DNA of 64,000 bases from Pedobacter caeni (GTDB lineage: Bacteria; Bacteroidota; Bacteroidia; Sphingobacteriales; Sphingobacteriaceae), in assembly GCF_900129215.1 (NCBI RefSeq), contig NZ_FQUQ01000002.1:930001-994000 (forward strand). The letters are read 5' to 3'. Each line of letters begins with the position of its first letter. The stretch's first letter is position 1. Positions 17,350 to 27,852 of this stretch are shown piece by piece. A program made the position numbers and the translations under genes. The notes under the pieces are model-generated. The model had not been told where the DNA came from. It ran no database searches and saw only the letters and a list, made by a program, of their open reading frames with translations.

Positions 17350-19026
17350 CTATTTTTTATTGCTGAAGTATTCTGAGATATCTTGAAGGGACATGGCATT
17401 GAGGCATTGTACTGCGGTTAAGCCACCCTTTCTTCCGATGAGTGTTCCGTAGTGCATGTCATGGAATCCTTCCATACGGTGCGCATCGGGATTGATAGAA
17501 AGCAATACCCCTTTTTCAAGAGCATAGCGGTGCCAGCGCCAATCCAGATCTAAACGTAAGGGATTGGCATTGATCTCTATCACCACCTGATTTGCAGCAC
17601 AGGCATCGATTACTTTTGCAAAATCGATTGGATAACCCTTTCTGCTCAATAACAACCTTCCGGTAGGGTGGCCTAAAATGGTGGTATAAGGGTTCTCAAT
17701 CGCTTTAATTAGTCGCGCAGTAGCCTTTTCTTCGTCCATACGTAAATTGCTGTGTACGGAGGCTACGACAAAGTCGAAGGTCTTCAGGATATCATCACTA
17801 TAGTCCAGTGATCCGTCATTTAAGATGTCACTTTCAATTCCTTTGAAGATTTTAAATGGTGCAAGTTTAGCATTTAAGGCATCAATTTCCTGATGTTGGG
17901 CATACAATCGCTGCTCGTTCAATCCGTTTGCATAAAATGCAGATTTGGAGTGATCGCAAATTCCGAAATATTCCATTTTCAGGTTGTCCTTACAGAATGT
18001 AGCCATTTGTGCTAAGGTATGCACCCCATCGCTCCAGGTAGAGTGGTTGTGTAAACTCCCTTTCAGGTCTTCGTAAGTGATCAGTTCCGGAAGTTTATCT
18101 TCTTTTGCCAACTGAATTTCATCAAGTCCTTCTCTTAATTCAGGAGCTACGAAAGCCAGACCAGCTGCTTTATAAATGGATAACTCATCTTCAAAGGGAC
18201 CAGAGCCTGCCAGGGCCAGGACTTCGGTTACGTGTTGTTCGTTTCCGGTGAGTTTAAACCAGTTCAGGTAAAAATCTTCTTTTGGAACGATGTGTAATTG
18301 TACTTTTAATCCGGAAGTACTGGTTGCTGCAAAAGAGCCATCACCTTGTTCTTCAAAAGCAAGGGCTTCAAATGAGCTGATTTGTTCCTGAACTTCTGCA
18401 ATCTGATCTGCGCCAATCAGGAAGGGGACACCCTCAATGATTTCCATACAACGACGGTATTCCCCGGCAATCCCCAGTAACGGTTCTCCGCTAATGGTAT
18501 TTAACCAAACGGCGAGTGCCGCGTATAAGGTGTTTACAGTGCTTTCCGCATGGGCATAAAGGAATTTTCCTTGTCCGGCCATTCTGAACTCAATGATCTT
18601 TTTAATCTCTTCCTGGGTTTTTAAACCAAAGCCTTTGGCTTCGATAAGACGGTTCTCATTACAGGCATAATAGAGTTCTCCGATATTTTCAATGGCCAGG
18701 TCCTTCCAGATGACACCGATCTTTTTAGGACCAATCCCTTTGATCCCCAGCATTTCAACAATGCCCTCAGGAGTTTCGGCCAGAATGTCTTTTAAATCAG
18801 TCATGGTACCTGTTTCCAGCAGTTCCCAGACTTTAGAAGAAATGCTCTTTCCAAGTCCGTCTATCTGTGCGATTTCTTCCAGGCTTTTGCCCTGAACAGC
18901 ATATGGTAGTTTATCTACTTTAAAAGCAGCATTCGCTACTGATTTAATCTTAAAAGGGTTCTCATTGTGTAACTCCATCAATTGAGAAAGCAGGCGCAAA
19001 TTGCGTGCAATGGTCTTGTTTTCCAT
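17350..19026 (-). CDS. PolX-like protein with helix-hairpin-helix and PHP domains; polymerase palm degenerate
   Basis: This is a 558-residue protein with bacterial PolX architecture. The N-terminal 8-kDa-like and helix-hairpin-helix region (IDGLGKSI at 55-62, IKGIGPKK at 95-102) is followed by a palm-like region (about 150-300) and a C-terminal PHP phosphoesterase domain (from 321). PHP metal ligands are present: H326, H328, D358, H359, and later SVHS, GHPTGR and PDAH. In the palm, the spot where PolX carries GDIDL reads EGVPFLIG (198-205), and the later VDLR spot reads VQLHI. The catalytic aspartates therefore appear lost. The PHP nuclease or phosphatase is probably the active part; a DNA-repair role is inferred. 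Confidence 0.85.
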   Translation of the reverse strand: MENKTIARNLRLLSQLMELHNENPFKIKSVANAAFKVDKLPYAVQGKSLEEIAQIDGLGKSISSKVWELLETGTMTDLKDILAETPEGIVEMLGIKGIGPKKIGVIWKDLAIENIGELYYACNENRLIEAKGFGLKTQEEIKKIIEFRMAGQGKFLYAHAESTVNTLYAALAVWLNTISGEPLLGIAGEYRRCMEIIEGVPFLIGADQIAEVQEQISSFEALAFEEQGDGSFAATSTSGLKVQLHIVPKEDFYLNWFKLTGNEQHVTEVLALAGSGPFEDELSIYKAAGLAFVAPELREGLDEIQLAKEDKLPELITYEDLKGSLHNHSTWSDGVHTLAQMATFCKDNLKMEYFGICDHSKSAFYANGLNEQRLYAQHQEIDALNAKLAPFKIFKGIESDILNDGSLDYSDDILKTFDFVVASVHSNLRMDEEKATARLIKAIENPYTTILGHPTGRLLLSRKGYPIDFAKVIDACAANQVVIEINANPLRLDLDWRWHRYALEKGVLLSINPDAHRMEGFHDMHYGTLIGRKGGLTAVQCLNAMSLQDISEYFSNKK

Positions 19027-19100
19027 GGGAGGGCTAAATTAAATAAAAAGCTGCGGTTTTCCGATTATTTGGAATGCCTTTACTTTTTTGTCCGGAACGA

Positions 19101-19157
19101 AAAAGGTGCCTGAAAAATTATCCCTGCCATAGGGAAAATCTTTCAGGCACCTTTTTT
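19101..19157 (-). terminator. Strong bidirectional terminator after sppA
   Basis: AAAAGGTGCCTGAAA (19101-19115) and TTTCAGGCACCTTTT (19141-19155) pair over 15 bp. An inner TCCCT/AGGGA stem (19121-19125, 19131-19135) caps it. T-runs are present in both directions; it ends the minus-strand sppA transcript before the PolX gene. Confidence 0.9.
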
Positions 19158-19169
19158 ATGGTGGTAAAA

Positions 19170-20945
19170 TTACTGTACCGTAATGTCAAATGGCATTCTC
19201 GCCTGTATGCCTGATTTGGCAATGGCAGATTTGATCTGCTGATAAATCAGGTAATTGGAACCCAGTTCCTGTTTTGCATAATGGGTTTTGATTTTATCGG
19301 TAGAGTTTTCCAGTAACGCTTTGATCGGGTCGATCATTTCCGGGTATTCCACAACTCTGTATTCTTGTACTTTCGCTTTTTTAGCTGCAGCTAAAATGGC
19401 ATCGTTGAAACTACCTGTTCTATCTGCAAGTCCGATTCTTACGGCATCAGTTCCCACCCATACACGTCCGCCAGCGATGCTGTCTATATAACTTTTACTT
19501 TTCTTACGTCCATCGGCTACACGACTGATAAAAGCATCGTATGTGCGGTTTACACCATTCTGTACGATCAGTCTTTCTCCTGGGGTCATTGGGCGGTTAA
19601 CGCTCATGATGTCTGCATACTGTCCGGTTTTTACACCATCGAAAGTAATCCCAAGTTCTTTATTCATCAGCTTCTGGAAGTTTGGAATCATCCCAAAAAC
19701 ACCAATTGACCCCGTAATGGTATTGGGCTGAACAAAGATCGAGTCGGCACCACAGGCAATATAATAACCTCCGGAGGCCGCTACATTACCAAATGAAGCA
19801 ATTACCGGTTTTACTTTTTTCGTCAAGACCACTTCTCTCCAGATCACGTCTGAGGCCAATGCACTGCCTCCTGGTGAGTTAACCCTTAACACAATGGCTT
19901 TGATGTTTGAATCAGTTCTGGCTTTCCTGATCGCTCTGGAAATTCTTTCTGAGCCAATCTGGTCATTGCTGCCTTCTCCGCCCATGATATCACCATTGGC
20001 ATAGATCACGGCAATTTTGGTTTTGTTGGTATTCCCTTTTCCGGACATGATTACATTTTTGGCATAATCATTAATGGTAATGGTAGAAAGGTTGTTTTTT
20101 TTCTCTATTCCACTAAGGGATTTTAGTTCGTCAAGAATCTCGTCTTTATATTTTAACCCATCCACCATTTTATATTTTTCCGCATCTTTTGGTTGCTGGA
20201 TTTTATAATGGTCAGCGATCTGGAAAAGGCTGTCTTTATTGATATTCCTGCTTTTGGAAATGTCAGTTAAGAAAGTCGCGTATAATCCATTCAGGTAAGC
20301 AGTCACCTGTTCGCGGTTTTTATCACTCATCTTATCTGAGATAAATGGCTCTACTGCACTTTTGTAAGTACCCACCCTGATGATCTGGGCTTCTATTCCA
20401 AGTTTGTCAAGGGCTCCTTTAAAGAAAACCAGTTGCGAGCTCAAACCTTTAAACTCGAGTGCTCCTTCGGGATTTAAATATACTTTATCCGCTGCGGAAG
20501 CTAAATAATAGGCGCCCTGCGTATATACTTCACTGTAGGCGATAATTTTCTTTTTGCTGGTTTTAAAGTCAAGAAGCGCATCTCTGATCTCTTTCATATT
20601 TGCAAATCCGGCAGAGGGAGAGCTTACGTTCAGGTAAATACATTTTATGTTGTCGTCTGTTTTCGCTTCTTTCAGGGCTTTGATGACATCTGTAAATCCA
20701 ATACTTTTTTGTCCTTCGTCTCCTATAATAGGAAGATCGGACAGGGGATCACTAAAGGTGCGTTCGGTTACGGCCTGGTCCAGGTTGAGATAGAGTACCG
20801 TATTGTTGTCCACAGCAACGCTTTTATCATCGCCAATCGAAGAAACGATACCCACCACAATGGCAATCATCAGCACCATAAACAAGCATATAGACAATAT
20901 GACTCCTACGACAGTTGCAAAAACATACTTAAAAAATTCTTTCAT
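19170..20945 (-). CDS. sppA: Signal peptide peptidase SppA, 67K type
   Basis: This 591-residue membrane-anchored serine protease has one N-terminal helix (about 8-36) and two tandem SppA/S49 domains. The catalytic Lys195 (VGTYKSAVEPF) lies in the first domain and Ser391 (NVAASGGYYIA) in the second, as in E. coli SppA. It degrades signal peptides left in the membrane after secretion. It is divergent from folK with 57 bp between the starts. Confidence 0.93.
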   Translation of the reverse strand: MKEFFKYVFATVVGVILSICLFMVLMIAIVVGIVSSIGDDKSVAVDNNTVLYLNLDQAVTERTFSDPLSDLPIIGDEGQKSIGFTDVIKALKEAKTDDNIKCIYLNVSSPSAGFANMKEIRDALLDFKTSKKKIIAYSEVYTQGAYYLASAADKVYLNPEGALEFKGLSSQLVFFKGALDKLGIEAQIIRVGTYKSAVEPFISDKMSDKNREQVTAYLNGLYATFLTDISKSRNINKDSLFQIADHYKIQQPKDAEKYKMVDGLKYKDEILDELKSLSGIEKKNNLSTITINDYAKNVIMSGKGNTNKTKIAVIYANGDIMGGEGSNDQIGSERISRAIRKARTDSNIKAIVLRVNSPGGSALASDVIWREVVLTKKVKPVIASFGNVAASGGYYIACGADSIFVQPNTITGSIGVFGMIPNFQKLMNKELGITFDGVKTGQYADIMSVNRPMTPGERLIVQNGVNRTYDAFISRVADGRKKSKSYIDSIAGGRVWVGTDAVRIGLADRTGSFNDAILAAAKKAKVQEYRVVEYPEMIDPIKALLENSTDKIKTHYAKQELGSNYLIYQQIKSAIAKSGIQARMPFDITVQ

Positions 20946-21002
20946 TTGACGGTTAAATATTTAATTTGTAAATATAGGTAAAAAAATGCCTGAGGCTTTT
21001 AT

Positions 21003-21497
21003 ATGCAGTTGGATAGTAAAAATGTTTATTTGTTACTGGGAAGTAATTTAGGGGATCGGGAAAAGCTTCTGACAGATGCAATTGCGCAAATCGGGAATAG
21101 GGTAGGTATGGTGTTTGCACAGTCTTCAGTTTATGAAACTGCGGCCTGGGGAAAAGAAGACCAGCCCTCGTTTCTAAATTTAGCTGTTGGGGTAGAGACG
21201 CTTTTATCGCCTTTGGAAGTTTTGCGGGAAATATTGAAAATTGAGGAGGAACTCGGACGGATCCGAAAAGAAAAATGGGGTTCCCGGTTAATTGATATTG
21301 ACCTGATTCTTTTTGGAGATATGGTGATTGACCTGGGTTCTGAACTGCAGGTGCCTCATCCTCAGATGCAATACAGAAAGTTTGTTCTGGCACCATTAGC
21401 GGAAATTGCAGGGACAGTAATTCATCCTGTTTTCGGGAAGACGGTATCAGAAATATTAGGTATCTTAGATGATAATTTAACTGTAACAAAAATTTAA
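21003..21497 (+). CDS. folK: 2-amino-4-hydroxy-6-hydroxymethyldihydropteridine pyrophosphokinase
   Basis: This 164-residue enzyme of folate synthesis transfers pyrophosphate from ATP to hydroxymethyl-dihydropterin. LLLGSNLGDRE near the N terminus and RLIDIDLILFGD (95-106) with the two metal-binding Asp are diagnostic, as is VPHPQMQYRKFVLAPLAEI. The length is normal for FolK. It is followed after 16 bp by an HPt gene, probably in the same transcript. Confidence 0.95.
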   Translation: MQLDSKNVYLLLGSNLGDREKLLTDAIAQIGNRVGMVFAQSSVYETAAWGKEDQPSFLNLAVGVETLLSPLEVLREILKIEEELGRIRKEKWGSRLIDIDLILFGDMVIDLGSELQVPHPQMQYRKFVLAPLAEIAGTVIHPVFGKTVSEILGILDDNLTVTKI

Positions 21498-21513
21498 TTA
21501 TTAATTTTGTTCA

Positions 21514-21891
21514 ATGATCGACCCAATTAAAAATAACGAGCCTCTGGATCTTTCGTACCTGAGGGACATGTCTGGAGATAGTGCCGAGTTTATTATAGAA
21601 ATGCTGGATTTGTTTAAGGCTCAGACACCTGCCTATGTAGCGGATCTGGAGAAAGCCATTACAGATAAGGATTGGGCCCGTGCATCGAGCTGTGCGCATA
21701 AAATAAAACCTACGTTTGCTTACGTAGGTCGTAATGATGCCAAAGACCACATGCAGATGATGGAGCGCAATGCCCGGGAGCTGAACAATGTGGAAGAATT
21801 GCCAAAAGCATTTAACGAGATCAATGAATTTGTACAGGTCTTGTACAGACAACTTGATGAGGCTAAAGCTGAACTGGAAAAACGGCTTTAA
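21514..21891 (+). CDS. HPt domain protein (histidine phosphotransfer)
   Basis: This 125-residue protein consists of a single HPt four-helix domain. The phosphoacceptor is His62 in CAHKIKPTFAYVG. Such stand-alone HPt proteins relay phosphate between response regulators. No kinase or receiver is encoded next to it, so its partners lie elsewhere; the SixA-like phosphatase at 15197-15700 is a conceivable one. Its 3' end overlaps the convergent pssA by 4 nt. Confidence 0.85.
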   Translation: MIDPIKNNEPLDLSYLRDMSGDSAEFIIEMLDLFKAQTPAYVADLEKAITDKDWARASSCAHKIKPTFAYVGRNDAKDHMQMMERNARELNNVEELPKAFNEINEFVQVLYRQLDEAKAELEKRL

Positions 21892-22592
21892 ATTTTAGCC
21901 GTTTTTTGTTCTATGATTGATAATATGATATAGAGTACCAGAATAAGCGGGATTCCTACAAATTTGAAGATCAGCAGCAGCAAAACCGAAGAGATCATTA
22001 AAATATACCTGAACTTATTTTCAGCAAAACCAAACTTCTTGAATTTCAGGGCAATTAGTTGAATCTCACTGATCAACAGGTAGCATGCCAGGGGAATAAA
22101 AGCCAGGTATAGCAAGACCGTAGTCGTTGAGCTGTCAAAATAAAATGTATCACTTTCGAAAATGAAGGGTACTGAGGCGATTACTGCGGAAATTGCTGGT
22201 GTAGGAACGCCAATAAATTTATCAGTTTGCCTTGTATCCAGGTTGAACTTTGCCAGTCGGTAGGCCGAAAATACGGCTATAAAAAACGCCAGATAGGAAA
22301 GAACAGGGAAGTCGGTATAGCCAAAAAAAGCTTTGGGTGCCATATGAAACAGGATGACCGATGGCAATACACCAAAGCTCACCATGTCTGCAAGGGAATC
22401 CAGTTCTTTACCCATCGGGCCGCTTACATTTAGCAGCCGGGCAGCAAAACCATCAAAAAAGTCGATGATCAGGGAAATAAGAATGCACAGCGCGGCAGAT
22501 CTTAAGTCCTGATTAAAAGCGAAAACAATACCAATACATCCGGTGAACAGGTTCGCGGAAGTAATGGCATTGGGGATCTGTTTAATTATCAT
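21888..22592 (-). CDS. pssA: CDP-diacylglycerol--serine O-phosphatidyltransferase
   Basis: This 234-residue multi-pass membrane enzyme makes phosphatidylserine, the precursor of phosphatidylethanolamine. The CDP-alcohol phosphotransferase motif is complete: D44xxD47G48xxA51R52...G61xxxD65xxxD69. About six to eight membrane helices are visible. It starts 19 bp after rho on the same strand, so it may be read through from rho. Confidence 0.93.
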   Translation of the reverse strand: MIIKQIPNAITSANLFTGCIGIVFAFNQDLRSAALCILISLIIDFFDGFAARLLNVSGPMGKELDSLADMVSFGVLPSVILFHMAPKAFFGYTDFPVLSYLAFFIAVFSAYRLAKFNLDTRQTDKFIGVPTPAISAVIASVPFIFESDTFYFDSSTTTVLLYLAFIPLACYLLISEIQLIALKFKKFGFAENKFRYILMISSVLLLLIFKFVGIPLILVLYIILSIIEQKTAKI

Positions 22593-22611
22593 TTAAAGCT
22601 TTTCTGAACAA

Positions 22612-24291
22612 TTAGCTATTCATGGAAATTAAGAACTCTTCGTTTGTCTTCGTATTTCTGATCTGTTGTTGTACGAATTCCATCGCTTCCTGTGCATTCA
22701 TGTCAGCAAGGTGGTTACGTAGGATCCAAACACGTTGTAAGGTGTCTCTGTCGTGCAGTAAATCATCTCTACGTGTACTTGAAGCGGTGATGTCAATGGC
22801 AGGGAAGATACGTTTGTTAGATAACTTACGATCCAGCTGAAGCTCCATGTTACCGGTACCTTTAAATTCTTCAAAGATGACCTCATCCATTTTAGAACCA
22901 GTATCTGTTAATGCGGTGGCAAGAATCGTTAATGAACCACCTCTTTCGATGTTACGTGCAGCACCGAAGAAACGCTTAGGTTTGTGTAATGCATTTGCAT
23001 CAACACCACCTGATAAGATTTTTCCTGAAGCAGGAGCGGTGGTATTGTAAGCTCTGGCTAATCTTGTGATCGAATCTAAAAGAATCACCACATCATGGCC
23101 ACATTCTACCAGACGTTTAGCTTTTTCAAGGACAATGTTTGCAATTTTTACGTGTCTTTCTGCAGGCTCATCAAAGGTGGAAGCAATTACTTCTGCCCTT
23201 ACACTTCTTGCCATATCAGTTACCTCTTCCGGACGCTCATCGATCAACAGGATGATCAGGTAAACTTCGGGGTGGTTTTTTGCAATCGCATTGGCTACTT
23301 CTTTCAGTAAATTGGTTTTACCGGTTTTAGGCTGAGCGACGATCAGACCACGTTGTCCTTTACCTATTGGGGTAAATAAGTCGATGATCCTGGTGGAGTA
23401 GTTATTGCTTTCTGTGAAAAGGTTTAACCTTTCTGTAGGGAATAATGGAGTCAGGTAGTCAAAAGGAACACGGTCCCTTACATCAGCAGGTAAACGTCCG
23501 TTGATGGTTTCTACCCTTACCAATGGAAAGTATTTCTCACCTTCTTTTGGTGGACGGATGCTTCCTTTTACGGTATCACCGGTTTTTAGACCGAATAATT
23601 TAATTTGTGACTGAGACACATAAATATCATCTGGCGAAGACAGGTAATTGTAATCCGCAGATCTTAAGAAACCATAACCATCAGGCATAATTTCCAATAC
23701 CCCTTCGTTGGTGATGGTATTGTCGAAATCCAGGTTTGAATAGCTGTTTTCGTTTTGTTTCTGATTTCCGTTACTGTTTCCGGTATTGTTGTTATTCGGG
23801 GTTTTCGGAGCCCTGTTGTCCTCTCTTACCGGACGGTGTTTCTTGATTTCCGGAGCAGGAACTGCAACGGCTTCTTCTTTAACTTCAGAAATGACTTCCG
23901 GAGCCGGAGCGAAGTGTTCAGCAAGTGCTTTAGCCGTTGCCGGTACTTTCTTCTCTTCTTTAACCGCTTCTGCAGGAATAGGTGCATCGTCAAATAAAGA
24001 CGCCCTGTTAAAGTTGTTGTTCTTGCTTTCTTCTTCCTCTTTAGGCGTTATTCTGATCCTTTTTCGAGTCGTTTTTTCAGGAGCGCTTTCTTTTACAGCT
24101 TTCGTTTTTGTTGCTTTTGCAGGTGCTTCAGCATCAACCGGTTCAACAGCTTGTTGCTGTTCTGTGATTTGAGCGATAATTTCAACCAGTTCAGCTTTAC
24201 GCAACTCATCAGCATTTAGGATACCTTGAGTTTTAGCAATCTCACGCAATTCGGCAGTGAGTTTTTCATTTAATTCTGTTTTATTAAACAT
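22612..24291 (-). CDS. rho: Transcription termination factor Rho
   Basis: This 559-residue hexameric helicase has an N-terminal Rho domain (1-45) and a low-complexity charged and Asn-rich insert (about 45-190). The RNA-binding cold-shock-like domain (about 193-265) has GYGFLR. The ATPase has Walker A AQPKTGKT (319-326) and [11 protein letters not shown] after it. The insert makes it longer than E. coli Rho (419 residues); long inserts here are common in Bacteroidota. It ends transcription of untranslated RNA. Confidence 0.95.
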   Translation of the reverse strand: MFNKTELNEKLTAELREIAKTQGILNADELRKAELVEIIAQITEQQQAVEPVDAEAPAKATKTKAVKESAPEKTTRKRIRITPKEEEESKNNNFNRASLFDDAPIPAEAVKEEKKVPATAKALAEHFAPAPEVISEVKEEAVAVPAPEIKKHRPVREDNRAPKTPNNNNTGNSNGNQKQNENSYSNLDFDNTITNEGVLEIMPDGYGFLRSADYNYLSSPDDIYVSQSQIKLFGLKTGDTVKGSIRPPKEGEKYFPLVRVETINGRLPADVRDRVPFDYLTPLFPTERLNLFTESNNYSTRIIDLFTPIGKGQRGLIVAQPKTGKTNLLKEVANAIAKNHPEVYLIILLIDERPEEVTDMARSVRAEVIASTFDEPAERHVKIANIVLEKAKRLVECGHDVVILLDSITRLARAYNTTAPASGKILSGGVDANALHKPKRFFGAARNIERGGSLTILATALTDTGSKMDEVIFEEFKGTGNMELQLDRKLSNKRIFPAIDITASSTRRDDLLHDRDTLQRVWILRNHLADMNAQEAMEFVQQQIRNTKTNEEFLISMNS

Positions 24292-24563
24292 TATGTAGGT
24301 GTAGAGAATTTTTTAAAAAAAAGTATTTATCCAATGAACAGAGCAAAAAATGCGTTTATAAAAGATGGTATGGAACAAAATTTTATTGGGATTTTCTGGA
24401 ATGGTCAGATAAACTTTAGGGAATTACGCTACAATTGTATGTATTTGTAAATTAATCTCCAAGGAAAACTTAAAAATGTTTATAAAAATTACATTTAAAA
24501 GTTTTATAAGAGGCCGGAAATCCATCCGAAAATTGGCATATTTGCACACAAAATTACCCATAG
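24292..24563. other. Divergent rho / pyrF intergenic region
   Basis: There is no gene in these 272 bp. CATATTTG (24537-24544) is one base off the -7 consensus, 19 bp before the pyrF ATG, and is the best promoter candidate there. No clear element was found for rho. Confidence 0.45.
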
Positions 24564-25394
24564 ATGAATAAAAAACAGCTATTTGAGCAGATTCAATTAA
24601 AAAAATCTTTTTTGTGTGTTGGCTTAGACCCCGTACTGGAGAATATCCCTAAACACCTCTTAAAATATGAAAATCCGGTTTTGGAATTCAATAAACAGAT
24701 CATAGATGCGACTAAAGATCTGTGTGTTGCTTATAAACCCAACACTGCTTTCTTTGAATCTATGGGATTGAAAGGATGGGAAACGCTGATCAAAACCTGG
24801 CAATATATTCCTAAAGATATCTTTACCATTGCTGATGCAAAAAGAGGGGATATTGGAAATACTTCTGCCATGTATGCTGATGCTTTTTTCAATGAAGCAA
24901 AGTCTGAGATGAGTTTTGATGCCATTACCGTAGCGCCATATATGGGAAAAGATTCTGTTGGTCCTTTCCTTAATCATAAAGATAAATGGGTGATCCTGCT
25001 GGCCTTGACTTCTAATGCAGGCCATAGCGATTTCCAGCTGCACCAGACTCCTGAAGGAAAACTTTATGAAGAGGTGATCCGTATTTCTTCTCAGTGGGCA
25101 GATAGTGAGCAACTCATGTATGTGGTGGGTGCAACCCGCGGAGCTGAGTTTGAAAACATCAGAAGACTGGCTCCGGATAACTTTCTATTGGTACCGGGAG
25201 TTGGTGCTCAGGGAGGAAGTCTTGCTGATGTTTGTGAATACGGATTGAATAAAGAATGTGGCCTATTGGTAAATTCAGCAAGAGGAATCATTTACGCAAG
25301 TAATGGAGAAGATTTTGCGGAACGCGCCAGAGCTGAAGCATTGAAATTACAACAGGAGATGGAGCAGATTCTGACATCTGCGAAATTAATATGA
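24564..25394 (+). CDS. pyrF: Orotidine 5'-phosphate decarboxylase, subfamily 2
   Basis: This 276-residue enzyme catalyses the last step of UMP synthesis. The catalytic Asp-Lys-Asp array is visible as D91, K93 and D96 in [12 protein letters not shown]. The N terminus FLCVGLDP and the 276-residue length fit the type 2 form rather than the 230-residue type 1. The stop overlaps the next ATG in ATGA, so the transporter gene is coupled to it. Confidence 0.95.
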   Translation: MNKKQLFEQIQLKKSFLCVGLDPVLENIPKHLLKYENPVLEFNKQIIDATKDLCVAYKPNTAFFESMGLKGWETLIKTWQYIPKDIFTIADAKRGDIGNTSAMYADAFFNEAKSEMSFDAITVAPYMGKDSVGPFLNHKDKWVILLALTSNAGHSDFQLHQTPEGKLYEEVIRISSQWADSEQLMYVVGATRGAEFENIRRLAPDNFLLVPGVGAQGGSLADVCEYGLNKECGLLVNSARGIIYASNGEDFAERARAEALKLQQEMEQILTSAKLI

Positions 25395-26287
25395 CCCAAA
25401 AGACGGATTTAAAGCTCATTGGTGCTTTATTGGTCGTTGCCATTGTTTGGGGTACAACTTATCTCGGGATCAGGGTGGCAGTGGAAACCATTCCACCCTG
25501 GTTTGTCGCTGCAATGCGGCAAACGATTGCCTCCTTGATTCTATTGGTCATTCTGCTTAGAAAAAAAGAACTGGTTTGGAAAGGCTGGTCTTATTTCAGA
25601 AGGCAAATGATTTTGTCAACACTAATGATTGTGATGGCGAATGGAATGACTACCGTTGCCGAACAGACCATTCCCAGTGGACTAACCTCATTACTCAATG
25701 CCTTAAATCCACTGGTTGTATTTATCGCCTGTGTGCTTGTAGGATTACAAAAACCTTCCTGGAAAGGGTTTTTGGGCGTGATCATAGGTTTTATGGGTGT
25801 AGCTTTCATTTTCAGGGAGGGCATTAGTGAATTGCTGGATCCGAATTATAAAACGGGCATCATGTTCCTTTGTTTTGCCATTAGTGGCTGGACCATCGGT
25901 ACGGTCTATGTAAAAAAGAACAACCATAAATCTGATCATATCTTTCTGGATTTGTTTTACCAGTTTGTTTTCTCTGCTGTTGTTCAGTTTGTCCTTGCGT
26001 TTGTGTTTTCCGATCAGATCGCAGTAGAAAACTGGACAGGACGCAGTTTGCTGGCAGTGACTTATCTGGCCGTTTTTGGTTCTGTATTTACTTTTTTCTG
26101 TTACCACTATGCCTTAAAAAGGGTTACAGCAACAGAAGTTTCCATCTTAACCTATTTTAACACGGTAATCGCCTTATTCCTGGGCTGGCTGATTCTCGAT
26201 GAAATCATCACCATTGATATCCTGATTGCAACGGTGCTGATTATCCTTGGTGTAGTGATCACAAACTATAAAAAACAAAAATCATGA
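25391..26287 (+). CDS. EamA family (DMT superfamily) transporter
   Basis: This 298-residue inner-membrane protein has ten predicted helices arranged as two EamA repeats. [18 protein letters not shown] near the start is typical of the family. The DMT superfamily exports amino acids, nucleobases and other small molecules; the substrate here is unknown. It overlaps pyrF by 4 nt, which hints at a pyrimidine-related cargo but does not show it. Confidence 0.88.
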   Translation: MTQKTDLKLIGALLVVAIVWGTTYLGIRVAVETIPPWFVAAMRQTIASLILLVILLRKKELVWKGWSYFRRQMILSTLMIVMANGMTTVAEQTIPSGLTSLLNALNPLVVFIACVLVGLQKPSWKGFLGVIIGFMGVAFIFREGISELLDPNYKTGIMFLCFAISGWTIGTVYVKKNNHKSDHIFLDLFYQFVFSAVVQFVLAFVFSDQIAVENWTGRSLLAVTYLAVFGSVFTFFCYHYALKRVTATEVSILTYFNTVIALFLGWLILDEIITIDILIATVLIILGVVITNYKKQKS

Positions 26288-26331
26288 TGCTTATTGTGAT
26301 AATTTAATTCTTTTGAGTTAAATTAGTCCTG

Positions 26332-27612
26332 ATGAACTTCTCTGAGCATTTTCTGCATTTTATCTGGAAATTCCGGTTGTATAAGACCCTGGACCTGTTT
26401 TGTGTAGCCGGGGAACAACTGCGGATATTGAACCCGGGAATTTCTAATACAGATGCCGGCCCTGACTTTAACCAGGCTAAGCTCTCCATCGGTGGTACTT
26501 ATTGGATTGGTGATGTGGAGATTCACCTCAAATCCTCAGATTGGTTGGTACATGGACATCAGCAGGATCCGGCATATGATGCGGTGATTTTACATGTGGT
26601 CCATGAGCATGATCAGCCTATTTACCGAAAGGATGGGAGTCAGATTCCGGTACTGGTCCTGAAAAATCTTTATCCGGAACACCTGTTGGATCATTATCAT
26701 CAGCTCGTTAATTCCATTCACAAATTTCCCTGCGAAAAACAGATCGGTGAAATAGAAGCAGTGGTTGTCAATGGATTTTTATCGAGGATGATGGTGGAGC
26801 GTTTAGAACAAAAATCCGCATTGGTTTTAGATAAATTATCCAGACTGACCGGTGATTGGGAAAGTGCTTTTTATTGCTTTATGGCCAAGAGCTTTGGATT
26901 CAAGGTGAACGAAATCCCCTTTGAACTTCTGGCAAGTGCGTTACCCTTACAGGTGCTTAGAAAGCATCTTGATCATCCTTTGCAGGTAGAGGCACTGGTA
27001 TTCGGCCAGGCAGGATTTTTATCGGGATCTTTCAAAGATGAGTATCCCAGAAAACTAAAAAAGGAATATGCTTTCCTGAAAAAGAAATATGGCTTGAAGC
27101 CAATAGGAGTAGGGGCATGGCGGTTTTTGAGGATGAGGCCTCAGAATTTTCCCACACTGCGATTGGCACAGTTTAGCGCACTGGTGTTGAAGTCCGATCG
27201 TTTATTCTCTAAAATTCTGGAGATAGAAGAGCTGTCAGATCTGATTAAGCTCCTGGCTGAACTTCCGGTTAATCCTTATTGGATAAAACATTATCATTTT
27301 CAAAAAGAGACAAAAGAGGTGAAATTACAATTGGGGATCAGCTCGGTTCATCACCTGATCATTAATGCCATTTGCCTGTTTTTGTTTTCCTATGGTAAAT
27401 ATGCGGATCAGCCTCAACTGATTAGCCGGGCAATAAAATTTTTAGAACTTATTCCCCCAGAAAACAATACGATTATCGGCTGGTATAAGTCCTCAGGGCT
27501 TATCGTTGAAAGTGCTTTTTTTTCGCAGGCGGTACTTCAATTAAATAAATACTATTGTGCTCAAAAAAAATGCTTAAATTGTGGTATCGGAATTAAGATA
27601 TTAAACAAATAA
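26332..27612 (+). CDS. DUF2851 family protein
   Basis: This 426-residue protein has no signal peptide or membrane segment. The start (SEHFLHFIWKFRLYKTLDLF) and the segments NPGISNTDAGPDFNQAKL and WIGDVEIHLKSSDW identify DUF2851, a family almost confined to Bacteroidota. The C terminus has three cysteines close together (YYCAQKKCLNCGIG), a possible metal site. The function is unknown. The PspC gene follows after 1 bp. Confidence 0.85.
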   Translation: MNFSEHFLHFIWKFRLYKTLDLFCVAGEQLRILNPGISNTDAGPDFNQAKLSIGGTYWIGDVEIHLKSSDWLVHGHQQDPAYDAVILHVVHEHDQPIYRKDGSQIPVLVLKNLYPEHLLDHYHQLVNSIHKFPCEKQIGEIEAVVVNGFLSRMMVERLEQKSALVLDKLSRLTGDWESAFYCFMAKSFGFKVNEIPFELLASALPLQVLRKHLDHPLQVEALVFGQAGFLSGSFKDEYPRKLKKEYAFLKKKYGLKPIGVGAWRFLRMRPQNFPTLRLAQFSALVLKSDRLFSKILEIEELSDLIKLLAELPVNPYWIKHYHFQKETKEVKLQLGISSVHHLIINAICLFLFSYGKYADQPQLISRAIKFLELIPPENNTIIGWYKSSGLIVESAFFSQAVLQLNKYYCAQKKCLNCGIGIKILNK

Positions 27613-27613
27613 C

Positions 27614-27838
27614 ATGTTCCAACGAATCATTACATTTTTTGAAAAGCAGAGTTTTGGGGTATGTACCTATCTTGCTGAACGACTGGATATGTCGATCAGC
27701 AAAATAAGGTTGTTCTTTATATACTCTTCGTTTTTGGCGGTGGGCTTTCCTATCATATTTTATATCCTTGCAGCATTGGTGCTGGATGTCAGACATTACA
27801 TCAAAAAGATCAGATTGAGGATATGGGATGCTGATTAG
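27614..27838 (+). CDS. PspC domain protein
   Basis: This is a 74-residue protein with one membrane segment (about 38-58) and the PspC pattern FGVCTYLAERLDMSISKIRLFFI. PspC proteins sense or answer envelope stress in other bacteria. It is shorter than E. coli PspC and lacks its C-terminal leucine-zipper part. It is co-transcribed with DUF2851. Confidence 0.8.
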   Translation: MFQRIITFFEKQSFGVCTYLAERLDMSISKIRLFFIYSSFLAVGFPIIFYILAALVLDVRHYIKKIRLRIWDAD

Positions 27839-27852
27839 GTTGGTTATGGTCA

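Noticed and set aside
20953..21489. 178-codon minus-strand frame across folK
   Set aside because: It lies antisense to the whole of folK, which has clear family motifs. The translation has no recognisable domain.
23760..24180. Long plus-strand frames opposite the rho insert
   Set aside because: They mirror the low-complexity, Ala- and Glu-rich insert of Rho and show only biased composition.
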